DNA from: Leguminivora glycinivorella
Taxonomy: Eukaryota; Arthropoda; Insecta; Lepidoptera; Tortricidae
DNA length: 64,000 nt
Direction: 5' to 3'
Assembly (NCBI RefSeq): GCF_023078275.1
Contig: NC_062981.1
Span: 19,150,846 to 19,214,845, forward strand
Shown here: positions 33,001 through 41,139 of the stretch, in pieces
Layout of the letters: each line of letters begins with the position of its first letter
How positions within the stretch are numbered: position 1 is the stretch's first letter
Made by a program: the position numbers and the translations under genes
Notes under the pieces: model-generated
Seen by the model: only the letters and a program-made list of their open reading frames with translations
What the model was told of the DNA's origin: nothing
The model's database searches: none

Positions 33001-36000
33001 TTAAAAAATATGAAAAAAATCACAAAAGTAGAACTTTATAAAGACTTTCTAGGAAAATTGTTGTGAACTTGATAGGTTCCGTAGTTTTTGAGAAAAATAC
33101 GGAAAACTACGGAACCCTACACTGAGCGTGGCCCGACACGCCCTTGGCCGGTTTTATTCTGTCATTAATACAATAGGCTAATACTAGACTCATATCTAAT
33201 TTGGCACAATAAATGATTGTCTTCTGTAATATTTGACATTAGAAACCAATATTTAATGATTTTGGGTATTTAATGTGTACGATGACTACGTATTTTTAAT
33301 TCAAAAATGTGAGTAATTTGTTTTTAATTTTGGCCACCGAAAACGCTGTCGGCCTTGTAGTGACGTCATAGAATTCACGACAAATCAATCACTGACATAA
33401 TGACCTTTATGCCGCGTACTTAGTGTCAGAAAGTGTTGTTTTCGCACTGAATGACTTCAGTCACAGAAAATCATTAGATGACATGGCTGATGTTGTTTTT
33501 GCCTGAAAGTATTTTTTTTTAAATATTTTTTGCGGTTTATATGTCATGATAAAATATAGTGATATTTTTTTTCGGTTAATTGGACAGTAAGTAATAATAT
33601 AAGACAAACATTAAAAAACCGGCCAAGAGCGTGTCGGGCCACGCTTAGTGTAGGGTTCCGTAGTTTTCCGTATTTTTCTCAAAAACTACTGAACCTATCA
33701 AGTTCAAAACAATTTTCCTAGAAAGTCTTTATATAGTTCTACTTTTGTGATTTTTTTCATATTTTTTAAACTTATGGTTCAAAAGTTAGACGCACTTTTT
33801 TTTTCCTTTAGGAGCGATTATTTCCGAAAATATTAATATTATCAAAAAACTATCTTAGTAAACCCTTATTCATTTTTAAATACCTATCCAACAATATATC
33901 ACACGTTGGGGTTGGAATGAAAAAAAAAATCAGCCCCCACTTTACATGTAGGGGGGGTACCCTAATAAAACATTTTTTTCCATTTTTTATTTTTGCACTT
34001 TGTTGGCGTCATTGATATACATATTGGTACCAAATTTCAGCCTTCTAGTGCTAACGGTTTCTGAGATTATCCGCGGACGGACGGACGGACGGACAGACAG
34101 ACATGGCGAAACTATAAGGGTTCCTAGTTGACTACGGAACCCTAAAAAGAGGGGCAAATAGCCTATTAAAAGAAGACGGGTAGTACCTCGCGGCGACATA
34201 CTCTTACGCCAATCATGTGCTAACCCTGCTCAGCAGAAATATGTGACTTTTGTCAAGACGGTGCTGTTCTGCTCGTGTAGGTATGCGGTGAACGATCAGT
34301 ATAGTATGAAGAAAACAGTTCTGGTCCAGTAGCCGAATGGCAATTCTGCGATGCGAAACGCCGCAGAAATGTAGTCTGGCTCTGCCACGCCAATACGCAA
34401 GAGCGAGAGCTACTTAGCAGAGCAACACCAAAACGTCAAGTTTTTATATTAAGCTTCGGTTCATCATAAGGCCTCGTACATCTTGACAGACGATTTAAAC
34501 AGCGTCTGAATGTGAGAGACAACTCCTCTCGTGACTATAAAGACCTATCCGGGAGCGACATGAACGTCCGCATTTCTGACATTTAAATTAAGATCCAATC
34601 GCCGAGGTGACAGTATCGCGGTTGTGTCTTTTTGCACGCTTTACGGCTAAGCCTTGAAACCAGGTGTTGTCATGGGTTTTTCTTCGCTTAAGCTTCGGTT
34701 ATTTACTACCTTTCGACCCGGAATGGTATTACCTGTGGACTATTCGTATCATTTTGACACTATTCGTTGCCATTCGGTCTGATCTTTCCGACCGTAGTAA
34801 TTGCTGGTCTGGCTGAACTAAATGAGCAAAAGACCTAAAAGAGCGAACTAGTTCGTTGGAGCGATTGAACGAGATCGGAGCGCTGCGATCAACGAACGAA
34901 ACGGCACAAGCCTAGACTCGTAATCATATCATAATTTTTTTAAAGGGTATTAAAAATGGATACATACCGTACTCATTATAGGAGTTAAATAGCTTAGGCT
35001 CAATAAGCTCTAATTGAGTGTAAAGCTCAATAGGCCGACTCAGTGCGGGCGTACCACTCAACAGAATCATTCTTGCACTCAGTTTTGAGATGCTCTTGAG
35101 TGCTATAGTGCATTTGGCGTTTGGGGTCTTCACTTGATGAGATTCATCCTGAAATGTCACAAAATATATGTATAAAATACTAGCTTTCGCTTGCGGCTTC
35201 GCTCGCGTTTGAAAGAGACAAAAAGTAGCCTATGTCACTCTCTATCTCATCAAGTATCTCCATTTAAAAAATCACGTAAATTCGTCGCTCCGTTTTGCCG
35301 TGAAAGACGGACAAGCAAACAGACACACACACTTTCCCATTTTTAATATTAGTATGGAAGTATGGATGTTGTATGTTTATATTTTGTATGGAAGTATGTT
35401 TAGCTCGTATGACACTGGACACAATACACAGAGAAAAATAGTAACTTTATTTGAAAATGACATAAGAAAGACAGACGGACATACATGTAACATAATAGTA
35501 CATTGTGCAACAAGGGGAGGAAGTTGAATATTACTAACGAGAGTAAGTTAAAGACTCGAGTTAGTAATATTCATACTCCCCGAGTTACAATGTTTTTCAT
35601 CATACTCGCAATGTAAAAAATATGTAAATAGATGTAAAAAAGTTAAGTACGGTACGAGACATTTCGTTATTCTCTTGGGAGAACGATTTTTTTATAACTC
35701 ACGCTCCGCCTGCGCGCAATAGCACATTTGAAGTGATGAAAAGGTTCTTAATGTACCGATTCGATGTCGTGTAGGTTTTTCGATTGAAAGGAATTCTTAG
35801 CTTTGCATCTGTTTTGTTTTTTTTTCGAAGACTAAAAGGCCATACCTATATGTAATTAATTAATTATAAATCATATAAAAGTTACTGTAACAAATATACG
35901 CATGTACTCACTATTATAACAATCCCAAACTTCTTGTCTCTGAGCAGATCCTTGTGTATTGTCACCATCTTGTAGCTTACTATCACAATTTGAGTCTGGA

Positions 36001-39000
36001 AGTATAAAAAATAAGCTTATAATAACCTAACCACAAAATTACAATTTTGAAAAAACCCCCGACCGCAACATAGTGGGCCGATTTTCATGAAACATGGCTA
36101 AGAACACTCCCGACTAATTCAGCTTTCAAACAAAAAAAAACTAAATCTAAATCGGTTTATCCGTTCGGGAGCTACGATGCCACAGACAGACACACACACA
36201 AACAGACAGACAGACACGTCAAACTTATAACACCCCGTCGTTTTTGCGTCGGGGGTTAAAAATAAACATGACATAAAATAAAAATTGGTTGTCAACCACT
36301 TGATTTTATTGTTACTCGTACAGTCAACCAATTGGAACCCTAGGCCACTGTAGAACTATGTCACAGTGACGTCATAAATCAGATTGTAAGAAAGCTCTTA
36401 CTGCTTGTCATTTTGACATGGTTGTAGAGTGGCCTAGGTTTCCAATTGGTTGATTGTACATACCTGTCTATCATTTAATCGAATAAGATAAACAAGTCGA
36501 ACTCGCTTTTAGCTCGTTTCGTAATAGCCGCGTTTTTTCGCTATGAACGGGCAAAAAGTTTGTTCCAGAAATGAATAGCCCGTCCTCGAATTATATGAAA
36601 ACGACACCAAACTCGATCTAGTAACTTTCTGGGAGAAGATATGGAGCCCAGAATGTAATGTGGGAGATATACTCACTAGTCTCAACTACAAAATATTCAA
36701 TAATGCCATAAAATGAAGAATACCTGTCTGTCGGCAACGAGTTGTGCATCCTTATTACTGCTGAGTGTGATGATATTCATCATCGGGATGGTGGGCAGCA
36801 GCTCATGGATCTTACTCTGCCAGGTTTCCCTGAAACATAGATTATCAAACCTTGTTTTTATTCATAAACAAACAAATCAAAATATGAAGTAGTCAGATTT
36901 ACCCTAGTCTTATTTTTAACCCCCGACGCAAAAACGAAGGGGTGTTATAAGTTTGACGTGTCTGTCTGTCCGTCCGTTTGTCTGTCTGCCTGTCTGTCTG
37001 TGTGTGTGTGTGTGTCTGTCTGTGGCATCGTAGCTCCCAAACGGATGAACCGATTTAGATTAAGTATTTTTTTTCTGAAAGCTGAGTTAGTCGGGAGTGT
37101 TCTTGCCATGTTTCATGAAAATCGGTCTACTATGTTGCAGTCAGGGGTTTTTTCAAAATTTTTCAATGTTAAAATATGGAAGTTTATGGCAACAATGCCA
37201 CTCTGTGGTATCAAACTACATGCAGATGTCAGCTCTGCCTGGCCCTATAAGAACATCATCTCTACTCTGTAGTACTCAAGCCTGTAGGCCTAGCACATGA
37301 TAGCCGCAAGATTATGTCGCCGCGAGATAAGTGACATGTCTTCTTCTACCTGTATCATTGTGTCATTAGACATAAGGACGGGTAGTATATCTCGCGGCAA
37401 TCATGAGAGGCCTACTGGTGATGGATCTCCATATGATTCATAACATGTCACTGAATGCGATGTATTAACGTCTTCCATATGATATAGTCTTAGGTCGTCT
37501 CGTGCGTTTTTCGTCACGTTCCTAAATTTGTCCGATTCTGCTTTCGTCAGCCACTCTTTACTCTGTGACAATGTTAATCTATGTTTTTCGTATTTTTTCG
37601 TAATGTTATGTCGGTACCAACTTAGAATATGACCAAATACGAAATGACGAAAAACGATTGTGCCGAAATAAGAAAAAGGCCAACAACTCATTATGGTCAA
37701 AATGTTGCTAGAACATTTGGTTTTAATTTTAAAGTGTTAAAAGAGTTAAGACCTAGCAAAAGTATTGACAGCAAGCAATAGTTTTTGATTGCTGTATTTT
37801 GCGCATGATTTGTATTAGTTAATTATTTACCTCATAGAAGAAGTAGTCACGATAAGCAAAGGAAAGTTATGCTTATAATAGCTGGCAATAGCCAGAGCTT
37901 GGAAGGTCTTCCCAAGGCCCATGTCATCAGCTATCATGCAGCGTCCACGGTGTGCTATGCCAAATCTGGAAATTAAAAATATTGAGTATTTAATTTCAGT
38001 TTATTTTTGGTTTAATTTATAGTTTGTTTTTATATAGCAGATAGGTGTTTATTTTTTGCATATTGCGATATTGTGCTATACAAAGCCTTTTCACCTATAT
38101 TTGGATTTGTCTTCTTGTTATTTTACTTTCAGATTTGTATACTTGTACACTACATAGCAGAAAGACAGGGTAAACTTCAACTTCCTCAGTATGCTAATGA
38201 CATTAATAAACTTTTCTCTACAAATTCTTGTAATGTATTTTAGCCATAGCTGGGCATTAACTCGTTAATCCGTTAATCGTTAATTAACGAAGTTAACATT
38301 TCGATTAACGGATTAACTTTTAAGTTAACTTAAAAAAATGTTAACGGATTCGTTAACTTCCGTTAAATTTCATCGAGTCCGTTAATCGTTAATCCAGCAC
38401 CCCAAGCGGCTCGCTGCGCCGCGAAAACCACGTTCTTACTGCTGCTGTAAAAGCCCATAGTACGGCAAAACCTAGGTTTTATCGGTAAAAGCAGATCCGT
38501 CGGTTATAAACAGTCTAAAGACCAATTGGCGACTTTGGATCACTTACCTATTCGAGATCTCCTAAATCTTATTAGGCATGCTAGATCGATCACTAACCTG
38601 GGAATAGAGTGCAATCATCAGGCATGACAGACAAATCGCGCAACCGACGCATCGAGTTAGAGTCCGGCGCGGGCCTTAAGATTACTCTACCAAGTTATCG
38701 TGGCCCACAGCATCGAGTTGTCATCTCAATCCGAAGAACCGACGCACCACGATCGCGACCGCATGAATGACCCAATAATTACCAATCCGAAGTAAAACCT
38801 AGGATTTAGCCAACCAACGGCGGTAAAAGCCCGAAGAGACCGTAATTGTTACATTTCGGTTTTTTGCCGATTGGCGTCACAGGTTTTAATGGGTTTTGGT
38901 GGATACTTAGTAAATAGAAATACATAATACTTACAGTGGAGTCCTATTTTTATGACGTGTTAACGGATTATCGATTAACTTTAACTTCCGTTAAATCTAC

Positions 39001-40639
39001 CGAAATGTATCGCTTTAACGATTAACGAAGTTAACTTTTTAAGTAACGGATTAACGATTATCGAAGTTAACTATTTGATTAACGGTGCCCAGATATGATT
39101 TTAGCTATGCCAGCATTGTAACCTGTTAGGAAACATACCCAAACTACGACTATATTTGTGCCGTTTTTTGCCCTCCTCACCCCCCTGGGTGACTAAGCGT
39201 TAGTATATGCCAAGATCCAACCCCCCCCCGTAGTTTTCACGTAGTATTTATAAATGAGGTTTTAAATCAATTTTTGCAGAAAGTTGTCAATAAATATTCG
39301 TGTGTCTATATCTAATTTAATATTTGATTTTAATGACGCGTGTTTGTAATCTATTTTTCCGGCCTTTAAGAAATGATTTTCATCCCATAACCTTCATCAT
39401 CATCACCAGCCTATATAATTATGCGTCCCACTGCTGGCCACAGCTGGGCCAATATTCCACAAGTTATGTGACAAGAAATTAAACCCCTCCTCCCCCTCTG
39501 TGACCAAGCATAGTATTTTGACGACCCCCTTCCCCCCCTAAACGTGTCAAGTAGTTTGGGTATGTTCCCTTATTTTAAAAATATTACTATTGAGTTTTTT
39601 TAAGAGAACAGGTTTCATAATTTTTCATTAAAAACCAAATTGCAATGAATTACCTAACTCCATCTTCTTGAAATGGCATCAACTTATGCCGAAGTGTAGA
39701 CTCAATAGGTGACAAATCCAAAGTCCTCGGGTCTGTGATCTGCGTCCTAAGGATCTTCAGCACAAACTGCGGCAGGGCTCCAAGCACTATGTGGGGGGCT
39801 AGTGGCGCCACCTTGGACATCAGATCTTGGTAGTCATTTATGGAGAAGTTCCATAGCTTGGATGAGGGATCTAGAAATATATTGACGTAATGTTTATAGT
39901 CACATTTTGGTCAAATGAGGCTTGATCGCTTTTTCTTTAGTGTATTTCAGTTTGAAATGACAATAATTCATAAAGTATAAGAAGTTTCAATGAGAATCTT
40001 ATAATTATTATATTCCAGATAATACACAGATTAAGGCAATAATTCATGGAAGGAATATGTAGGTAATCATATTTTTTACTCAGGTGTGTCAATAAGGGGA
40101 TATACCCTAAGTAAAAGTTGCATTAGTCTAGTTACATTGTGTTGCCTAGTTGCACTAATAATTACGCAAAAACCAATAATTTTAATACAGGAAATAGTAC
40201 AAATTAAATGAGCATAATCAATGTATATTCTTTCTAGTTTTATATTTGTTAATTATGTAAAAATCTTACCATAGCTCTTAGAAGGTATAGTTTTAAACAC
40301 ATTAATAAGCGGAGGGCAGAACTCCGACGGATTAACCTCGAACCTCTCTTCAGATATGAGGTAAACAGTACCACTCACAACTTTAGTAACCGGCACACTA
40401 TTTTCCGCTCCGCTGCTTTCCGGCTTCGCGTAAGGATGAAAACTTCTACTGCCAGCACCAAAGTTACCAGAGTTCCGTATGGGACCAGCCCAAGGTTGGC
40501 TTAGAGGAGTCCGAGGGGACGGTGTGCTGCTTGGTGATGGAGAACACACAATAGATTTGTTTTGATCTTGTGCCTTGTTTTGACGCTTTTGTAACGCAGC
40601 GAGACGCTTTCTCTCAATATCTTCCTTTGAGCAAGCCAT
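21005..40639 (-). CDS. Marcal1: SMARCAL1/Marcal1 annealing helicase, 13 exons
   Basis: Exons (minus): 40639-40270, 39870-39654, 37965-37831, 36829-36724, 35995-35912, 35148-34968, 32042-31892, 28238-28074, 27102-26949, 25629-25498, 23615-23490, 21887-21828, 21340-21005. All junctions are GT-AG, phases agree, and the joined frame is 738 residues, close to fly Marcal1. The protein rewinds RPA-coated single strands at stalled forks in the nucleus. Residues 5-23 (charged helix) resemble the RPA-binding motif. A HARP domain lies at about 85-150. SNF2 motifs: DDMGLGKT (209-216), DESH (305-308, across the exon 5/6 junction), SGTP (335-338), ITAANSGLT in exon 10, and QAESRAHRIGQ (569-579). The tail has repeated AESNPQT units and acidic DDDEGDELLAALDL. 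In motif VI the usual acidic residue after E is Ser. Introns total 17.4 kb and are almost all repeats. Confidence 0.92.
21460..21812. repeat. Inverted-repeat element overlapping SMARCAL1 intron 12
   Basis: GACGACAAAAAAAAACTATT with TTAGTCCGTCAGTTAGATC (about 21488-21528) is inverted at about 21735-21788 (GATCTATCTGACGGACTAAA...GCAGTCGTC). It lies between the exon 12 donor and the exon 13 acceptor, and inflates the open frame upstream of exon 13. Confidence 0.65.
21911..22036 (+). mobile_element. SINE head fused to a MITE end
   Basis: AGCTGAGTTTAGACGTGCAA (the end of the MITE family at 24492-24750) runs directly into GGTCTGGCATAGTCGG and GGTTCGAATCCCGG, the pol III boxes of the tRNA-SINE family at 48178. 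The SINE stops at GAGTTATGGATGTTTTG, where the palindrome at 22034 begins. Confidence 0.6.
22034..22158. repeat. Short palindromic MITE
   Basis: CCAAAATGTCCTAGGTAG followed by TTTGTATGAAAC is mirrored by GTTTCATACAAACTGCCTAGG and ACATTTTGG. The loop contains TTTTTGTTACC against GGTAACAAAAA. Confidence 0.8.
22303..22491 (+). repeat. CCCCCGACG dispersed repeat, copy 2
   Basis: It has ACCCCCGACGCAAAAAC, GTGTTATAAGTTTGACG, the CTGT microsatellite and CATCGTAGCTCTCGGACGGA. The distal part is shortened. Confidence 0.8.
22528..23082 (+). mobile_element. tRNA-SINE body split by an unidentified insertion
   Basis: 22528-22585 (TGAGTCATGGATGTTTTC) and 22973-23082 (ATCGTTGTCTGAGTACCCAC, ACAAGCCTTCTTGAGC, ATTCTTACACAGATTGA inverted) are neighbouring parts of the SINE intact at 48178-48437. 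About 387 bp separates them here. Confidence 0.7.
22586..22972 (+). mobile_element. Unidentified insertion with a gag-like start
   Basis: This segment interrupts the SINE. It starts AAGGCGCGCGG right after a TATATA stretch and ends with an open frame starting MNMSNTPSDTPVRPPNTPT (ATG at about 22919). The Pro/Thr/Ser-rich start resembles LTR-element gag N-termini, but no terminal TG...CA or repeat was found. It may be a 5' fragment of a retroelement. Confidence 0.35.
23250..23400 (-). mobile_element. Non-LTR 3' end fragment (CCACTGCTGGGCA type)
   Basis: CATCATCATATCAGCCC, CGCCCACTGCTGAGCATAGG and CCTCTCTTCTAGTACGCCAC form a retroposon 3' block frequent in arthropods. Related fragments occur at 39390-39470 and 58640-58770. 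Confidence 0.55.
24010..24260. repeat. Dispersed repeat with GACCACCTTTTTGCTCC
   Basis: It is shared with 31210-31460: TTTCTTTCAACAGTCAT, GACCACCTTTTTGCTCC, CATCATCAGATYAGCTCCATG, ATATTGCATTGTCACGTGAT and CAGCTCAATCGGAAACCG. Its central motif resembles the unit of the minisatellite at 28754-29678. Confidence 0.75.
24492..24750. repeat. MITE with TTA-like flanks, carrying an inner palindrome
   Basis: AGCGGAGTTTAGACCAGCAAG at the left and CTTGCACGTCTAAACTCAGCT at the right are inverted, and both ends abut TTA, as in PIF/Harbinger-type MITEs. Inside, GTAGCATTCGGATCC is mirrored by GGATCCGAATGCTAC (24556-24658). Confidence 0.7.
24770..24905. repeat. MITE, GTAGCCGAATGGCA family
   Basis: GTAGCCGAATGGCACTAACG at the left is mirrored by GAAATGCCATTCGGCACGC, with CTATCGCTCGTGCGTATTGG inside. 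Related copies are at about 34325-34430 and 50690-50860. Confidence 0.7.
24930..25438. mobile_element. hAT-type MITE in SMARCAL1 intron 10
   Basis: The ends TAGGGTTG and CAACCCTA are inverted and flanked by the perfect 8-bp duplication GTCTAGGT (24922-24929 and 25439-25446). Interior arms are A/T homopolymer-rich (AAAAAAAACC and GGTTTTTTTT). There is no ORF. It ends 60 bp from exon 10. Confidence 0.8.
25666..26081. repeat. Near-perfect 0.4-kb palindrome built on a tRNA-SINE
   Basis: The arms 25666-25862 and 25880-26081 are inverted copies around a 17-bp spacer. Each arm holds a tRNA-like head (GGTGGTGTAACGGTTTAGCA and GCTTCGATTCCCGG on the plus strand), the CCACCAGTGGGCT junction and the CTTTTTCTTTAGTGTATGG tail. 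The inner arms (CGTCGAAATTTCTGTAGTG, GACCAACTCTAA) are not part of the SINE. The palindrome starts 37 bp from the exon 10 acceptor of SMARCAL1. Confidence 0.85.
26180..26280. repeat. Dispersed repeat fragment shared with 31460-31545
   Basis: ACCCGCCTAGTGGGCACTTG and GAACTTTGCTCAAACGCCGG are found inverted near 31545-31480 (CGGCATCTGAGCAAAGTTC, GAGTGCCCACCAGGCGGGT). No coding content. Confidence 0.6.
26326..26780 (+). repeat. CCCCCGACG dispersed repeat, copy 3, with an inserted retroposon
   Basis: The family start (CTCGACGCAAAAACGACGGG) and end (CATGTTTCATGAAAACCGGT...GGTCGGGGGTTT) are separated at the CTGT microsatellite by about 240 bp, ending CCCAATAAAGATAATAATAA. That is a polyadenylation-like retroposon tail. 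Repeated TGTCTGTCT flanks the insert on both sides. Confidence 0.65.
26815..26940 (+). mobile_element. tRNA-like SINE fragment
   Basis: GGCCAAAGGTCGCAGGTTCGAGTCCTGCC-type B-box region is followed by GGAGGTGTGAATTTTTCC. An opposite-strand relative at about 27170-27275 has the head as well (GGCGCAGTTGGTAGCGTGA on the minus strand). Confidence 0.6.
27170..27275 (-). mobile_element. tRNA-derived SINE
   Basis: On the minus strand an A-box GGCGCAGTTGGTAGCG is followed by GGCCAAAGGTCGTAATTTGG and GTCCTGCCGGAGGTGTG, the same body as at 26815. The B-box is degenerate. Confidence 0.6.
27633..28010. mobile_element. hAT-type MITE in SMARCAL1 intron 8
   Basis: The element is 378 bp with ends CAAGGCTCGGAACCGG and CCGGTATCCGAGCCCTG, flanked by the perfect 8-bp duplication GCTAATAT (27625-27632 and 28011-28018). 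Internal AACCGGTTT and AAACCGGTT motifs repeat in both orientations. It lies 63 bp from exon 8. Confidence 0.85.
28754..29678. repeat. 120-bp minisatellite, about 8 units, in SMARCAL1 intron 7
   Basis: Each unit contains GGTACTGGTGACCACC, GCTCCATCATCAGACCC, TGAGTACCACCTCTTGTC and AAAGGTCTTRTTGAGA. Unit starts fall near 28770, 28893, 29012, 29131, 29251, 29370, 29490 and 29610. The last four alternate between two variants (CATCTG...CAGACCCTGAG and CTTCTG...AGATCCCGAG), giving a 240-bp higher-order unit. An inverted partial unit (CTCAGGGTCTGATGATGG) lies at 28679-28715. Confidence 0.9.
29679..30604. other. SMARCAL1 intron 7, no gene seen
   Basis: AT-rich intronic DNA. A 71-codon open frame at 29798-30013 (minus) has no recognisable family and no splice context; I do not call it a gene. 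Confidence 0.5.
30605..30790. repeat. Palindromic MITE
   Basis: TTTAAGCGGGTTACTCACG and TATTAAGTCGATATAGCGTTCG are mirrored by CGAACGCTATATCGACTTAA and CGTGAGTAACCCGCTTAAA. The loop is about 80 bp. Confidence 0.85.
31011..31140 (+). mobile_element. tRNA-Ser/Leu-like SINE
   Basis: GAATGGCCGAGTGGTTGAGG (A-box) and GCTGGTTCGAATCCAGC (B-box) sit 40 bp apart, as in a class II-like tRNA. The sequence runs on into CACTTGGGGGCCTTGGTC and TTTTTTCTTTGTATATGAC, the tail type shared with the other SINEs. I therefore call it a SINE, not a tRNA gene. Confidence 0.7.
31210..31560. repeat. Dispersed repeat, second copy of the 24010 family
   Basis: It matches 24010-24260 throughout and continues through TTGATCCCGCTTGTAAGG to the segment shared with 26180-26280. 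It lies in SMARCAL1 intron 7. Confidence 0.7.
32088..32505. repeat. MITE interrupted by another inverted-repeat element
   Basis: The outer ends are CTGGTCCCACCAAAGGCGAG and CGCTCTTGGTGGGACCAGTG (family of 7055-7215). Between about 32119 and 32370 lies a second element with ends CACTGAGAGAAA and TTTCTCTCAGTG. Confidence 0.7.
32526..34233. repeat. GGTTAGCACATGATTG MITE split by a 1.55-kb foldback element
   Basis: The outer arms (GACATGATTGGCGCGAGAG, TATGTCGCCGCGAGATAGA; return TCGCGGCGACATACTCTTAC, CCAATCATGTGCTAACCC) match the family at 3344. The inserted foldback spans 32593-34149, with arms of about 563 and 535 bp and a 459-bp spacer. Its arms start TTTTTAGGGTTCCGTAG, contain a (GTCC)n/(GGAC)n microsatellite, and end at GGCCGGTTTT. 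A shorter relative is at 60206-60466. It lies in SMARCAL1 intron 6. Confidence 0.85.
35180..35360 (+). mobile_element. Retroposon 3' end (ACTAGCTTTCGCTTGCGGC)
   Basis: ACTAGCTTTCGCTTGCGGC, GACAAAAAGTAGCCTATGTC, GCTCCGTTTTGCC and AATATTAGTATGG form a very common lepidopteran retroposon 3' end. A second copy is at 61741-61917. Confidence 0.65.
35520..35755. repeat. Dispersed repeat, uninterrupted copy
   Basis: This is the reverse-orientation relative of 944-1119 plus 1535-1590. It is contiguous across the insertion point seen in the first copy. Confidence 0.65.
36023..36260 (-). repeat. CCCCCGACG dispersed repeat, copy 4
   Basis: Minus-strand copy: AAAACCCCCGACCGCAACAT at the left, GGGAGCTACGATGCC, CAGACACACACACAAACAG and CGTTTTTGCGTCGGGGGTT at the right. 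Confidence 0.85.
36328..36465. repeat. Palindromic MITE, CCAATTGGAACCCTAGG family
   Basis: GTACAGTCAACCAATTGGAA and CCCTAGGCCACT are mirrored by AGTGGCCTAGG and CCAATTGGTTGATTGTAC. A close copy is at 47508-47640. Confidence 0.85.
36913..37165 (+). repeat. CCCCCGACG dispersed repeat, copy 5
   Basis: ACCCCCGACGCAAAAACG, a CTGT/GT microsatellite, CATCGTAGCTCCCAAACGGA and CATGTTTCATGAAAATCGGT. The Ser/Val/Cys-rich ORF over it is a microsatellite artefact. Confidence 0.85.
37286..37415. repeat. GGTTAGCACATGATTG MITE, short copy
   Basis: CCTAGCACATGATAGCCG, TATGTCGCCGCGAGATAA and the return TATCTCGCGGCAATCATG show the family's arms around a roughly 60-bp interior. It lies in SMARCAL1 intron 3. 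Confidence 0.75.
38245..39097. mobile_element. hAT-type element, intact 853-bp copy (empty-site reference)
   Basis: The ends CATAGCTGGGCA and TGCCCAGATATG are flanked by the perfect 8-bp duplication ATTTTAGC (38237-38244 and 39098-39105). It aligns with both parts of the element at 10477-17495 and reads straight through AAACAGTCTAAAG, where that copy carries the BEL/Pao insertion. It has no ORF. It lies in SMARCAL1 intron 2. Confidence 0.9.
39128..39570. repeat. Inverted-repeat element with C-rich subterminal tracts
   Basis: GGAAACATACCCAAACTAC at the left is mirrored by GTAGTTTGGGTATGTTCCC at the right, with CCCCCCCC tracts inside each end. A CATCATCATCACCAGCC retroposon fragment (about 39390-39470) sits inside. 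Confidence 0.7.
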
Positions 40640-41139
40640 AATAGCTTGCTCAGTTTGGTTTTAACTTTTTACGACCGGAAATGTACGCTTTTAAGTTCTA
40701 AAAGAAAAACAGTAACAGTATAACCGCGTAACGCGCACTGGTATTTTTTCAACTGATTTGATTTCTCAAACTGTCATTGTCACTGTCAAAGTGTCATATG
40801 TCTTTATCGTTTGAGAAATATATAAAAAAGTCCTATTCTTCAAACATAAGACTTGAGTAGAGCCTTAATAGCTATCTTAAACAGTAAAACGTTCCATTTT
40901 ACAAATAAGTGTCTACTATGACGACATTATTCTTATTATTTCGGGCGATCCATACGTAAAATGGAAAGCATTACACGAAAGCGGACTTGGACTTTGACAT
41001 TTCAATCAACTAGATTTTAAACTGTAATCGAGTAGGAAATTGAAACTCAGGACAAGAACAGCTTTATAGCTGTTGACCCTGAGCCACGTAGACTTGTAGT
41101 TCCTATTCTCCCTTCGAACCAAACGATACAAATCCAAAA
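40640..41139. promoter_or_regulatory. Head-to-head intergenic region, SMARCAL1 and carnitine carrier
   Basis: 500 bp separate the two opposed start codons. The region is free of the repeats that crowd the rest of the window. No clear TATA box was found; a CACTGTCATTGTCACTGTCA stretch lies near 40770. Shared or bidirectional promoter function is an inference from layout only. Confidence 0.5.

Noticed and set aside
36958..37272. Ser/Val/Cys-rich 104-codon ORF
   Set aside because: It is built on the CTGT/GT microsatellite of a dispersed repeat; similar ORFs appear in the other copies.
37401..37700. 99-codon ORF on the minus strand
   Set aside because: No domain, no splice context, and it partly overlaps a MITE inside SMARCAL1 intron 3.
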